From Amycolatopsis acidiphila (GTDB lineage: Bacteria > Actinomycetota > Actinomycetes > Mycobacteriales > Pseudonocardiaceae), in the NCBI RefSeq assembly GCF_021391495.1, contig NZ_CP090063.1, forward strand, positions 62,001-126,000: 64,000 nucleotides of DNA, given 5' to 3'. Position 1 is the stretch's first letter, and the number at the start of each line of letters is the position of its first letter. Made by a program: the position numbers and the translations under genes. This document shows positions 43,512-52,496 of the stretch, one piece after another. Below the pieces are notes generated by a model, which did no database searches, had not been told where the DNA came from, and worked only from the letters and a program-made list of their open reading frames with translations.

Positions 43512-44354
43512 ATGACCAGCATGACCGACAAGTTGACGAGCCGGATCCCGGGCATCGACCGGGGCGATCGGACCGACGTGGTCGCGGTCGTAAAGCTGCA
43601 CGGCGTCATCACGCCGACCCCGTCGCCGCTCGCCCGCGGCAGCATCAACCTCGCGGCGGTCGAGTCGGCGCTGACCAGGGCGTTCGACCACGACCGGCTC
43701 AAGGCCGTCGCGCTGCTGATCAACTCGCCCGGCGGCGCGCCAACGCAGTCGGGCCTGGTCGCGGAACGGATCCGGCAGCTGGCCGCGAAGAAGAAGGACG
43801 TGCCGGTGCTGGCGTTCTGCGAGGACGTCGCCGCGTCGGGCGGGTACTGGCTGGCCTGCGCGGCGGACGAGATCTACGCGCACCGGACGTCGCTGGTGGG
43901 CTCGATCGGCGTGATCAGCGGCGGTTTCGGCTTCGCGGGGCTGCTCGACCGGTTCGGCATCGAGCGGCGGCTGCACACCGCGGGGGAGAACAAGTCGCGC
44001 CTTGACCCGTTCAGCCCGGAGAAGCCCGAAGACGTCGAGTGGCTGGAGAAGATGCACGCCCAGCTGCACGAACTGTTCGTGAGCTGGGTCAAGGAGCGGC
44101 GCGGGGACAAGCTGTCGCCGACCGAGGACCTGTTCACCGGCGACGTCTGGCTCGGTGAGAAGGCGAAGGAACTGGGCCTGATCGACGGCGTCGGCAACCT
44201 GCGCGAGCTGATCGCGCAGCGGTTCCCCGCCGCGGAGATCAAGATGGCCGAACCGAAGAAGCCGTTGCTCGCGCGGCTCGGCGTCGGCGCGCCCGCGGCG
44301 GCGATCTTGGACGCGGTGACACAGAAAGCAATGTGGAGCCGCTACGGGTTGTAA
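43512..44354 (+). CDS. S49-family (SppA/SohB-like) serine protease
   Basis: The product has 280 residues. The single S49 domain has the catalytic Ser109 in EDVAASGGYW and general-base Lys161 in TAGENKSRLDPF. No clear signal peptide or N-terminal membrane helix is visible, so the enzyme appears cytoplasmic or peripheral, unlike E. coli SppA. It begins ten bases after the kinase stop and lies between the kinase and its LytTR regulator, suggesting co-expression and possibly turnover of membrane components of the same system. Confidence 0.9.
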   Translation: MTSMTDKLTSRIPGIDRGDRTDVVAVVKLHGVITPTPSPLARGSINLAAVESALTRAFDHDRLKAVALLINSPGGAPTQSGLVAERIRQLAAKKKDVPVLAFCEDVAASGGYWLACAADEIYAHRTSLVGSIGVISGGFGFAGLLDRFGIERRLHTAGENKSRLDPFSPEKPEDVEWLEKMHAQLHELFVSWVKERRGDKLSPTEDLFTGDVWLGEKAKELGLIDGVGNLRELIAQRFPAAEIKMAEPKKPLLARLGVGAPAAAILDAVTQKAMWSRYGL

Positions 44355-44402
44355 TGCGTTCGCCCGAGCGCGGTATGGACAGCAGGCTTCGTACTGGGCA
44401 GG

Positions 44403-45230
44403 ATGCGAACCACTGTGAGTGCGCATAATGAAACGCGGCGATTGGTTGTGCTCGCCGTGGACGACGAACCCCACGGGCTGAACCTCCTCGTCGAGAGCCT
44501 GCAGTCGAATCGGCACATCGGCCGGGTCTTCACCGCCGTCGATGCGTCGGAAGCGCTGCGGCTGCTCGCCTCCGACGACGAGGAACTGCGGCAGCGCAAG
44601 GAGCGCGGCCTGCCGACGATCGACGCGGTGTTCGCCGACCTGCAGATGCCGGGGCTGTCCGGGATGGAGATGGCGCGGGTGTTCTCCGCGCTGAACCCGG
44701 CGCCGGTGCTGGTGTTCGTCACCGGGCACGCCTCCGAGGCGGTGAACGCGTTCGACCTCGGCGCGGTCGACTACCTGCTGAAACCGTGCAACCAGAGCCG
44801 GCTGGACCGGGCCGTCGAACGGGTGCTGGACAAGCTGAGCACGGTGCCGGCCGTGGGCGGTCCCACGGGCGCGGCGGCGCCTGCCAAACCGGACGACGAC
44901 GAGGTGATCCCGGTCGAGCTGGCCGGCACGACCAAGCTGGTTCCGCGCTCGACGGTGCGGTGGGTCGAGGCGCAGGGCGACTACGCGCGGCTGTTCACCA
45001 CCGACGGCAACAGCCACCTGGTCCGGATCCCGCTGACCCAGCTCGAGGAACGCTGGGAGAAGGCGGGCTTCGTGCGCATCCACCGATCGTTCCTGGTCGC
45101 GCTCAACCTGATCACCGAGCTGCGGATGGGCCAGGGCGGCTACCAGGTCGTGATCGGCAACGACGAGAAGCTGCTGCCGGTGTCGCGGCGGCACACGCGT
45201 GAGCTCAAGGATCGCCTGACCGGCCGATGA
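44403..45230 (+). CDS. LytTR-family response regulator
   Basis: The product has 275 residues. In the receiver (15-140) Asp20 and Asp21 form the acidic pocket, Asp79 in FADLQMPG accepts the phosphate, and Lys is in DYLLKPCN near 127. A Pro/Ala linker leads to a LytTR DNA-binding domain (about 165-272) with VRWVEAQGDYARLFT and RIHRSFLVALN. LytTR domains bind pairs of short direct repeats. Its stop overlaps the next gene by ATGA, tying it to the symporter genes downstream. Confidence 0.92.
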   Translation: MRTTVSAHNETRRLVVLAVDDEPHGLNLLVESLQSNRHIGRVFTAVDASEALRLLASDDEELRQRKERGLPTIDAVFADLQMPGLSGMEMARVFSALNPAPVLVFVTGHASEAVNAFDLGAVDYLLKPCNQSRLDRAVERVLDKLSTVPAVGGPTGAAAPAKPDDDEVIPVELAGTTKLVPRSTVRWVEAQGDYARLFTTDGNSHLVRIPLTQLEERWEKAGFVRIHRSFLVALNLITELRMGQGGYQVVIGNDEKLLPVSRRHTRELKDRLTGR

Positions 45231-45730
45231 ACGACGACATCTACCGCCATGTGGAGGGGGTCCGGGAACCGGATCCCACCCTCGGCAAGACCCGTGGCAG
45301 GCACGAGCCGGCGACGGTCGAGCGGGTGCCGCCCGCGCCGGTGGAGTCGCAGCCCGAGCAGCCGGCGAAACCGCCCAAGCGGCAACGGGTCGTGCTGGCC
45401 GACCCGCGCTCACGCTCGACGCCGACCCTACGGGCGCGCGTCGAGCTGGAAGAGCAGACGAGCTGGGGCACGCTGCTGGTCGACGATCTGGTCAAGCGCC
45501 AGCTGCGGGCGGGGCTCGCGCTCGCCGGGCTAGTGCTGGTGGTGCTCGGCGGGCTGCCGCTGGCCTTCTACCTGTCGTCGGACTTCGCGGGCGTGCACGT
45601 GGTGGGCGTGCCGCTGGCCTGGCTGCTACTGGGCGTGCTGCCGTTTCCGCTGCTCCTGCTGGCCGGCCTCGCCTACAACCGGCTCGCCGAGCGCCACGAA
45701 CGCGACTTCGTCGACATGATCGAGAACTAG
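45227..45730 (+). CDS. Two-helix membrane protein, symporter-associated
   Basis: The product has 167 residues: a long polar, Pro-rich N-terminus (about 95 residues) and two membrane helices (about 100-120 and 130-150) joined by a short outer loop, with a charged C-terminus (ERHERDFVDMIEN). The hairpin plan resembles DUF485 proteins found beside acetate-type symporters, and another DUF485 protein lies further along. It overlaps the LytTR gene, so it is expressed with the signalling genes and may link them to the transporter. Confidence 0.75.
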   Translation: MNDDIYRHVEGVREPDPTLGKTRGRHEPATVERVPPAPVESQPEQPAKPPKRQRVVLADPRSRSTPTLRARVELEEQTSWGTLLVDDLVKRQLRAGLALAGLVLVVLGGLPLAFYLSSDFAGVHVVGVPLAWLLLGVLPFPLLLLAGLAYNRLAERHERDFVDMIEN

Positions 45731-45769
45731 CCAGTGAAGTGGCTTGCGTGCCGGTGCGGGTGGCGGAAC

Positions 45770-45855
45770 CTGAGGTGGCCCCTCGCTGTGGGATCGCCTC
45801 CTCATGAGTGACCAACTCACCACGTCGGCGCTGTCCTCGCGAGGAGCCACCTCAG
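45770..45855. repeat. Long inverted repeat ahead of symporter 1
   Basis: CTGAGGTGGCCCCTCGC (45770-45786) and GCGAGGAGCCACCTCAG (45839-45855) pair over 17 bases with one mismatch, around a 52-base loop. The element lies between the two-helix protein and the first symporter. It has no T-run. It could be an attenuator or transcript-processing hairpin, an operator, or a small mobile-element remnant; the sequence does not decide this. Confidence 0.55.
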
Positions 45856-45943
45856 AACCCGCGGCGGCGCAGGCTGCGTGCCGACAGCAAGCGGCTGCCG
45901 CCGCTTATGTGTGCGGCCGAGCACTGGTGCAACACTGTTCGCC

Positions 45944-47725
45944 GTGCAGCTGAACCCGTGGGCGCTGACCGGCATCGTGCTGGTCGCCGCGATGACCTTC
46001 TACCTCGGTCATCGCTCGTCGCGGTTCGCCAGCTCCACGCACGACTTCCTGGTCGCGCGCCGCACGGTGCGCTCGCGCCGCAACGCCGCCGCCATCTCGG
46101 GCGAGTACCTCTCGGCCGCGTCGTTCCTCGGCGTCGCCGGGATCGTGCTCAAGGAGGGCGCCGACGGGCTGTGGTACCCCATCGGCTTCACCGCGGGCTA
46201 CCTCGCGCTGATGCTCTTCGTCGCGGCACCGCTGCGGCGCTCGGGCGCCTACACGCTGCCGGACTTCATCGAGGCGCGGCTCGGTTCGGTCGCGCTTCGC
46301 CGCTGTGCCACGGCTTTCGTGGTCGTGATCGGCATCCTCTACACGGTGCCGCAGCTGCAGGGCGCGGGGCTCGCGCTGACCACCGTGCTGCCGGTGCCCT
46401 GGTGGTTCGGCGCGCTCGCGGTGACCGTGCTGGTCGCGGGCAACGTGCTCGCCGGCGGCATGCGCGCGATCACGGTGGTCCAGGCATTCCAGTACTGGCT
46501 CAAGCTGTTCGCGCTCGCCGTGCCCGCGTTCGTGCTGTGCGCGGTGTTCGTGAGCGGCGGACACAGCGGGCCGGCCGGCGCGCTCGGCTCGCCCGCGCCA
46601 CCGACGTTTCCGGCGGACACGACGGTGAAGATCGAGACGGACGTCGGCCTGCGGGTGACCATGGTGACCCCGGTGCGGGTGCGCAAGCCGGGCGAGACCG
46701 AGGACCGGACAGTGGTCTGGGCCAAGGGCGCGACCGAGCAGGTGGCCAAGGGCACCGAGCTGCGGTTCGCCGCCGGGACGTCGGTACCGGTGGTCACCGA
46801 AGCGCTCTCGGCCAACTCCGACTGGCTGCGGCCCGGCAGCACCGGGCTGTCCGACCTGCTGCAGACGTATTCGCTGATCCTCGCGACCTTCCTCGGCACC
46901 ATGGGCCTGCCGCACGTGCTCGTCCGCTTCTACACCAACCCCGACGGCAAGGCCGCGCGCCGGACCGCGGTGCACGTCCTGCTGCTGCTCGGGCTGTTCT
47001 ACCTGTTCCCGACGCTGCTCGGCGCCATGTCGCGGATGTACGTGCCGGAGCTGCTGGTCACCGGGCAGACCGACGCCGCGGTGCTCCGGCTGCCGCAGGC
47101 GGTGCTGCCCGGGGTGGCCGGGCAGATCCTCACCGGCGTGATCATGGCCGGCGCGTTCGCCGCGTTTCTGTCCACCTCGTCGGGACTGCTGGTGAGCGTG
47201 GCGGGCGTCGTGTCGACCGACCTGTTCAAGGGCAAGGTGCGCGATTTCCGCTGGGCCACGGGAATCGTCGCCGTCATTCCCGCGGGGCTCGCGCTGACCA
47301 TGCGCTCGACCGACCTGTCGCTGAGCGTCGGGATGTCCTTCGCGCTGGCGGCGTCGACGTTCTCCCCGATCCTCGTCCTCGGCATCTGGTGGCGCGGGCT
47401 GACCTGGCCGGGCGCGATGACCGGGATGATCGTCGGCGGCGGGCTGGTGGTGTCGGCACTGGTGGTCAACACCGTCTCCGGCTACACCGGCAACTGGGCG
47501 CCCTGGCTCGCCGACCAGCCTGCGCTGATAACGGTGCCGACGGCGTTCGCGGTGACGGTGCTGGTCAGCCTCGCCACCCGGGCCGGCCGGCCGGCCGACG
47601 TCAACGCCGTGATGCTGCGGCTGCACGCGCCCGACCCGCTGGGTTTCATGCGGGACCGCGCCGTCGCCCGGTTCGGGCAGATCGAGAATCGCGGTCGTAC
47701 GGGCAAGGGGCGGCACCGCAAGTAG
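45944..47725 (+). CDS. Sodium:solute symporter (acetate/carboxylate-type), symporter 1
   Basis: The product has 593 residues from a GTG at 45944 that places the first membrane helix right at the N-terminus; an upstream in-frame ATG has no support. About 13 helices of the SSS fold are recognisable, with ISGEYLSAASFLGVAGI near 53 and GLPHVLVRFYT near 320. A polar loop of about 90 residues (about 205-295) between helices is longer than in ActP. The closest match in type is the cation/acetate symporter ActP/MctC group. It stands 213 bases from the previous gene, behind the long inverted repeat. Confidence 0.87.
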   Translation: MQLNPWALTGIVLVAAMTFYLGHRSSRFASSTHDFLVARRTVRSRRNAAAISGEYLSAASFLGVAGIVLKEGADGLWYPIGFTAGYLALMLFVAAPLRRSGAYTLPDFIEARLGSVALRRCATAFVVVIGILYTVPQLQGAGLALTTVLPVPWWFGALAVTVLVAGNVLAGGMRAITVVQAFQYWLKLFALAVPAFVLCAVFVSGGHSGPAGALGSPAPPTFPADTTVKIETDVGLRVTMVTPVRVRKPGETEDRTVVWAKGATEQVAKGTELRFAAGTSVPVVTEALSANSDWLRPGSTGLSDLLQTYSLILATFLGTMGLPHVLVRFYTNPDGKAARRTAVHVLLLLGLFYLFPTLLGAMSRMYVPELLVTGQTDAAVLRLPQAVLPGVAGQILTGVIMAGAFAAFLSTSSGLLVSVAGVVSTDLFKGKVRDFRWATGIVAVIPAGLALTMRSTDLSLSVGMSFALAASTFSPILVLGIWWRGLTWPGAMTGMIVGGGLVVSALVVNTVSGYTGNWAPWLADQPALITVPTAFAVTVLVSLATRAGRPADVNAVMLRLHAPDPLGFMRDRAVARFGQIENRGRTGKGRHRK

Positions 47726-47975
47726 CCGTCCGGGTACTTAGTGTTGGTTTCACCCTTTTGGCGGTTACTTTGCACTCCGTTGAGACAGCCTTGGAAGGCG
47801 CGTCACTCGTAGAGTGCGCAAAGCGGTCACCGTTGCTGAAACGCGACACGATCTCGGTCTACCTTGAGTAATCTCTTTCACTCAAAAGGATTAACAACAT
47901 AGCTCCGCTTTAAGGGCAAGATCTACCGCAGCCATCGACCGGAAGAGGTAGAGACATGGAGAGTGAGGTCGTCCC
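47726..47975 (+). promoter_or_regulatory. Leader region of the second symporter pair
   Basis: This 250-base gap is clearly richer in A/T than its surroundings and contains no gene. It holds TCCGTTGAG (47776-47784), which fits the LytTR half-site pattern, a near-copy ACCGTTGCT 53 bases on (47829-47837), and an inverted repeat TTGAGT/ACTCAA (47864-47869 with 47880-47885). These make it the likeliest control region for LytTR and perhaps other regulators of the symporter operon. The spacing of the LytTR-like sites is not the usual one, so the assignment is tentative. Confidence 0.4.
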
Positions 47976-48356
47976 GTGAGCACCACCGACCAGGGCCTAG
48001 ACGAAGGGACGGGCCCGGGCAGCGACTGGAAACAGGTGCAGGAGAGTCCGGACTTCGTCCAGTTGCGGCACCGGCTCCGCACCTTCGTCTTCCCGATGAC
48101 GGTCCTCTTCCTGGCTTGGTACCTGCTGTACGTCCTGCTCGCGGACTACGCGAGCGGCTTCATGAAGACCAAGATCGCCGGAAACTTCAACGTCGGCCTG
48201 CTCATCGGTCTGTTGCAGTTCGTGTCCACGTTCGTGATCACCGCGCTGTACGTCCGGTACGCCAACCGGAAGCTCGACCCGCTCTCGGACAAGATCCGCG
48301 GCGAGGTCGAGGGCGACAAGATCGAGACCACGACGGCCGAAGGAGACGCCGAGTGA
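47976..48356 (+). CDS. DUF485 membrane protein (symporter partner)
   Basis: The product has 126 residues from a GTG. After about 30 polar residues come RLRTFVFPMTVLFLAWYLLY and a second helix near 75-93, with the loop YASGFMKTKIAGNFNVGLLIG between them. This is the classic DUF485 (YjcH) pattern. DUF485 genes regularly precede acetate-type symporters; here the stop overlaps the symporter start in GTGA. It probably supports assembly or activity of symporter 2. Confidence 0.92.
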   Translation: MSTTDQGLDEGTGPGSDWKQVQESPDFVQLRHRLRTFVFPMTVLFLAWYLLYVLLADYASGFMKTKIAGNFNVGLLIGLLQFVSTFVITALYVRYANRKLDPLSDKIRGEVEGDKIETTTAEGDAE

Positions 48357-49969
48357 AGACACTCGCCGCGGGCGTCGAGGGCAGCAACCCGACGCTCAAC
48401 ATCATCATTTTCGCGGTCTTCGTCGCGATCACCCTGGTGATCGTGTTCTGGGCGAGCCGCAACACCAAGACGGCCTCGGACTACTACGCCGCGGGCCGCG
48501 CGTTCACCGGTCCCCAGAACGGCATCGCCATCTCCGGCGACTACCTGTCGGCGGCCTCGTTCCTCGGCATCGCCGGCGCGATCGCGGTCAACGGCTACGA
48601 CGGCTTCCTCTACTCGATCGGGTTCCTGGTCGCGTGGCTGGTCGCCCTGCTGCTGGTCGCCGAGCTGCTGCGCAACACGGGCAAGTTCACCATGGGCGAC
48701 GTGCTCGCCTTCCGGATGCGGCAGCGTCCGGTGCGGGCGGCGGCCGCGGTGTCGACGCTGATCGTGTCGATCTTCTACCTGCTCGCGCAGATGACCGGCG
48801 CCGGTGGCCTGGTCAACCTGCTGCTCGGCGTGCAGGGCAACGTCGGCCAGGACATCGTCATCGCCGTGGTCGGCGTGATCATGGTGCTGTACGTGCTGAT
48901 CGGCGGGATGAAGGGCACGACCTGGGTGCAGATCATCAAGGCCGCGCTGCTGATCGTCGGCGCGCTCGCGATGACCATCTGGGTGCTCGGCAAGTACGGG
49001 TTCAACTTCTCGAGCCTGCTGCAGCACGCCGTGGACAAGGCGGGCGGCGGCGCGAAGGGCGAGGCGCTGCTCGGGCCTGGCAAGCAGTACGGCAAGACCG
49101 GCACCTCGAAGCTGGACTTCCTGTCGCTGGGCATCGCGCTGGTGCTGGGCACGGCAGGCCTGCCGCACGTGCTGATGCGCTTCTACACGGTGCCGACCGC
49201 CAAGGACGCCCGGAAGTCCGTGGTCTGGGCGATCGTGCTGATCGGCGTGTTCTACCTGTTCACCCTGGTGCTCGGCTACGGCGCCGGCGCACTGGTGGGC
49301 GCGGACACGATCAGCAAGGCGCCCGGCACGACGAACGCGGCGGCCCCGCTGCTCGCGCTCGAGCTCGGCGGACCGGTGCTGCTCGGGTTCATCGCCGCGG
49401 TCGCGTTCGCGACGATCCTGGCCGTGGTCGCCGGGCTCACGATCACCGCGTCGGCGTCGTTCGCGCACGACGTCTACGCCAACGTGATCAAGAAGGGCAA
49501 GGTGGACAGCAAGAACGCCGAGGTCCGCGTCGCCCGGTTCACCGCGCTGGTGATCGGTGCGATCGCGATCGTCGGCGGCATCCTCGCCAAGAGCCAGAAC
49601 GTCGCGTTCCTGGTGGCGCTGGCCTTCGCGGTGGCGGCGTCGGCGAACCTGCCGACGCTGCTGTACTCGCTGTTCTGGAAGCGGTTCAACACCCGCGGCG
49701 CGCTGTTCAGCATCTACGGTGGCCTGGTCGTCACCATCGTGCTGATCGTCTTCTCGCCCGCGGTGTCCGGTGAGACCACCTCGATGATCAAGGGTGCGGA
49801 CTTCGCCTGGTTCCCGCTGTCCAACCCGGGCCTGGTGTCCATCCCGGTCTCGTTCTTCCTCGGCTGGCTCGGCACGGTCCTGTCGAAGGAGACGAACGAC
49901 GACAAGTACGCCGAGATGGAGGTTCGCTCGCTGACCGGCGCCCATGCCGAGAAGGCAACGGTGCATTAG
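48353..49969 (+). CDS. Cation/acetate-type symporter (SSS family), symporter 2
   Basis: The product has 538 residues, with about 13 membrane helices. ISGDYLSAASFLGIAGAIAV near 58 and GLPHVLMRFYTVPTAKDARKS near 270 are the acetate-symporter signatures. The C-terminus is short and acidic. Compared with symporter 1 it lacks the long polar loop. With its DUF485 partner it matches ActP/YjcG systems that take up acetate or other short monocarboxylates with sodium or protons. It is the last gene of the LytS-LytTR-symporter region. Confidence 0.92.
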   Translation: MKTLAAGVEGSNPTLNIIIFAVFVAITLVIVFWASRNTKTASDYYAAGRAFTGPQNGIAISGDYLSAASFLGIAGAIAVNGYDGFLYSIGFLVAWLVALLLVAELLRNTGKFTMGDVLAFRMRQRPVRAAAAVSTLIVSIFYLLAQMTGAGGLVNLLLGVQGNVGQDIVIAVVGVIMVLYVLIGGMKGTTWVQIIKAALLIVGALAMTIWVLGKYGFNFSSLLQHAVDKAGGGAKGEALLGPGKQYGKTGTSKLDFLSLGIALVLGTAGLPHVLMRFYTVPTAKDARKSVVWAIVLIGVFYLFTLVLGYGAGALVGADTISKAPGTTNAAAPLLALELGGPVLLGFIAAVAFATILAVVAGLTITASASFAHDVYANVIKKGKVDSKNAEVRVARFTALVIGAIAIVGGILAKSQNVAFLVALAFAVAASANLPTLLYSLFWKRFNTRGALFSIYGGLVVTIVLIVFSPAVSGETTSMIKGADFAWFPLSNPGLVSIPVSFFLGWLGTVLSKETNDDKYAEMEVRSLTGAHAEKATVH

Positions 49970-50022
49970 CGCCAGATCCGAGCTCACGTGCACGGAACGG
50001 AGGCGCGTGGGAAACTGAACGG

Positions 50023-50370
50023 GTGAATCCGGCTCAGCTTCCCACCGCCTCCGTCTCCGAACTCCCCGCCAACGACGTCACGCTGCTCGACGTGCGGGAG
50101 GACGACGAGTGGGCCGCCGGGCACGCCCCCGGCGCGGTCCACATCCCGCTGGGCGAGCTGCCCGCCCGCGTCGAGGAGCTCGCGAAGCTGCCCGACGACA
50201 AGCCCGTCTACGTCGTGTGCCGCTCCGGCGGCCGCTCCGCGCGTGCGACGGCCTGGCTCAACGCCAGCGGCTGGGACGCGGTGAACGTCGCCGGCGGCAT
50301 GAAGTCCTGGCACACCGAGGGCCGGCCCGTGGTGGGCGAACACCCGGACACGCCGCCGGAGATCCTCTAG
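50023..50370 (+). CDS. Single-domain rhodanese-like sulfurtransferase
   Basis: The product has 115 residues. VTLLDVREDDEWAAGHAPGAVHIP is the rhodanese N-terminal signature and the active-site loop is VCRSGGRSARA with the nucleophilic Cys. There is no signal peptide. It is likely a cytoplasmic sulfur carrier or transferase. The downstream DUF4328 gene starts five bases after its stop. Confidence 0.93.
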   Translation: MNPAQLPTASVSELPANDVTLLDVREDDEWAAGHAPGAVHIPLGELPARVEELAKLPDDKPVYVVCRSGGRSARATAWLNASGWDAVNVAGGMKSWHTEGRPVVGEHPDTPPEIL

Positions 50371-50375
50371 CCCCC

Positions 50376-51287
50376 ATGCAACCCGGCCGCTACAACTTCC
50401 GCCCGCGGGTGCGGTGGGTCGCGTCCCCGCCACCCGGCGCACTGCCGCCGCGCCGCGCCCGGCCGGTCGAGCGCTACACCGGCCCGCCCGCCTATCCCGT
50501 GCCGCCGCGCTGGGGGTTCCCGAACCTGACCTGGCGCGAGCCGACGCTGGTGCCGGGCATGCCGTCGAGCTATCCGCTGCCGGTGGAACGGGTGCGGCTG
50601 CTCTCCCGCAACGCGGTCACGATCCTGTGGTTCCTCGCCGGGCTCGCGCTCGTCGGCGCGGTGGCCGAGTTCTGGCGGTACGCGCTACTGGTGATCAGCC
50701 GGAACTCCGCGCTGGACACCGACGTCGTGGCGATGTCGGACGCGCTGGAGATCATCGCCTCCCTGCTGACGGTCGTGTTCGGGTTGCTCGGCATCGCCTC
50801 GGTGCTGTGGTGGCTGCTGATCGCCCGCCAGGCCGCGGCGGACGAGAACGGTCACGAGCCACCGCGCTCGGCGTGCCAGGTGCTGGTCGGCACGCTCGTG
50901 CCAGGGCTGAACCTGGTGCTGGCCGGCTCGATCCTCGCCGAGCTGGAGCACGCGATCCTGCGCCGCCCGGTGGCCCGGCGGCCCGAGCCCTCGCGGCTGG
51001 TGCTCACATGGTGGGCGGCCTGGGTGCTCGACGCCGTGCTGATGATCGTGGTGATCATCTGGCGGTTCCGCGACGGCGTGCAGGCGCAGGCCGACGCGGT
51101 GTTCCTCAGCGGGCTGCTCGACACCTCGGCGGCCGTGCTCGCCGCGCTGACCGCCGTGGTGGTGCACCGCCTGACGAGCCTGCTGGCGCCGATCTCGCTC
51201 GACCGGCTCCGGGTGCGCCGGGTGGTCGCCGTCAAGGGCGCGCCCGCGCCCACGCTGCGCCCGGTCCGGCCGATCACCTCACGCTGA
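50376..51287 (+). CDS. DUF4328 membrane protein
   Basis: The product has 303 residues. About 75 Pro/Arg-rich N-terminal residues are followed by five to six membrane helices at about 85-105, 125-150, 170-190, 210-230 and 240-262. The arrangement, with NAVTILWFLAGLALVGAVAE and GTLVPGLNLVLAGSILAEL, fits DUF4328. The function is unknown. It overlaps the convergent P450 gene by nine bases. Confidence 0.8.
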   Translation: MQPGRYNFRPRVRWVASPPPGALPPRRARPVERYTGPPAYPVPPRWGFPNLTWREPTLVPGMPSSYPLPVERVRLLSRNAVTILWFLAGLALVGAVAEFWRYALLVISRNSALDTDVVAMSDALEIIASLLTVVFGLLGIASVLWWLLIARQAAADENGHEPPRSACQVLVGTLVPGLNLVLAGSILAELEHAILRRPVARRPEPSRLVLTWWAAWVLDAVLMIVVIIWRFRDGVQAQADAVFLSGLLDTSAAVLAALTAVVVHRLTSLLAPISLDRLRVRRVVAVKGAPAPTLRPVRPITSR

Positions 51288-52433
51288 CACGGGCAGCGTT
51301 CGCAGACCGCGGATCACGAACTCCGGCCGCCGCTCCGGCTCGCCCGCCAGGCGCAGGCCGGGCATCCGCCCGGTGAGGGCACGCAGCGCGGCGGCGATCT
51401 CGATGCGCGCCAGCGGCGCGCCGACGCAGTAGTGGATACCCGCGCCGAAGCCGAGGTGCTGGTTGGGCGAGCGACCGAGGTCGAGCGTGCCGGGCGCGTC
51501 GAACACCTCGGGGTCGCGGGCGGCCGCGCCCAGCAGTGCGGCGATCTTCTCGCCCTTCGCGACCCGGAACCCGGCGATCTCGACGTCCTCGGTCGCGGTG
51601 CGTTCGAACAGCTGCAGGGGCGAGTCGAAGCGGATGAGCTCCTCGACGGCCGGGCCCAGCAGCGCCGGGTCCTCCCGCAGGCGCTGCCACTGACCGGGGT
51701 GCCGCAGCAGCGCCCACACTCCGTTGCCGATGACGTTCACGGTGGCCTCGTGCCCGGCCATCAGCAGCAACACCGCGGTCGCGACGACCTCGTCGCCCGT
51801 GAGCTCGGCCTGGACCAGGTCGCTGACCAGGTCCTCGCCGGGCTTGCGACGGCGTTCCTCCGTGAGCGCGCGCAGGTAGCCGGCGAAATCCCGCGCCGCC
51901 TCCTCGGCCGCCTGCCGACCGTCGGGCGGCAGGCCGTACTCGTACATCTTCACGATGGCGTTCGACCACGGGACCAGCCGCGGCCGGTCGGGCTCGGGAA
52001 TGTCCAGCAGTTCGGCGATCACCGCGACCGGCAGCGGTTGCGCGAGGTGTTCGAGCAGGTCCCCTTCGCCGCGTTCGGCCAGCTCGCGCACCATCCCGTC
52101 GGCCAGCGCGGCGACCGTCGGGCGCAACCGCTCGACGTGCCCGCGCCCGAAGGCGCCGGCGATCGACCGCCGGAGCCGCGTGTGCGCGGGAGGTTCGTTC
52201 TCCAGCAAGGAATTGCGGTGCAGGAGGTTGAACGAGACGAACTGTTCCGCGGGCTGCGCGTCCGACCAGATCCGGCCCAGCCCCCGATGCCGCAGCACCG
52301 TCGAGGCCGCCTTGTGCGACACGGCTATCGCCAGCCCGAGCCCCTCGTGGTGATGGACTTCGCCGGCCGCCCGCAACCGGGCGAACTCCGGATAGGGATC
52401 GGCGAGAAAGCCGGGGTCACCAGGATCGAACAC
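51279..52433 (-). CDS. Cytochrome P450
   Basis: The product has 384 residues, a typical soluble bacterial P450. Key parts are the I-helix AGHEAT at 226-231, ExxR at Glu265/Arg268 and the haem loop FGAGIHYCVGAP with Cys336. The I-helix has the acid/alcohol pair as Glu-Ala-Thr. No ferredoxin or reductase gene is adjacent. The substrate cannot be told from sequence. The start is a GTG at 52433 beginning MFDPGDPGFLADPYP. Confidence 0.93.
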   Translation of the reverse strand: MFDPGDPGFLADPYPEFARLRAAGEVHHHEGLGLAIAVSHKAASTVLRHRGLGRIWSDAQPAEQFVSFNLLHRNSLLENEPPAHTRLRRSIAGAFGRGHVERLRPTVAALADGMVRELAERGEGDLLEHLAQPLPVAVIAELLDIPEPDRPRLVPWSNAIVKMYEYGLPPDGRQAAEEAARDFAGYLRALTEERRRKPGEDLVSDLVQAELTGDEVVATAVLLLMAGHEATVNVIGNGVWALLRHPGQWQRLREDPALLGPAVEELIRFDSPLQLFERTATEDVEIAGFRVAKGEKIAALLGAAARDPEVFDAPGTLDLGRSPNQHLGFGAGIHYCVGAPLARIEIAAALRALTGRMPGLRLAGEPERRPEFVIRGLRTLPVSA

Positions 52434-52496
52434 CCGCCGACCCTAACCCGGTGGTGAGTTCGGTAGCGTCTGCGGCCAAGCTGTCGAGGAGGGCAC

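Noticed and set aside
51279..52433. Secondary-metabolite gene cluster around the P450
   Set aside because: Neighbours are rhodanese, DUF4328, DUF5926 and DUF952 genes; no core biosynthetic enzyme is present.
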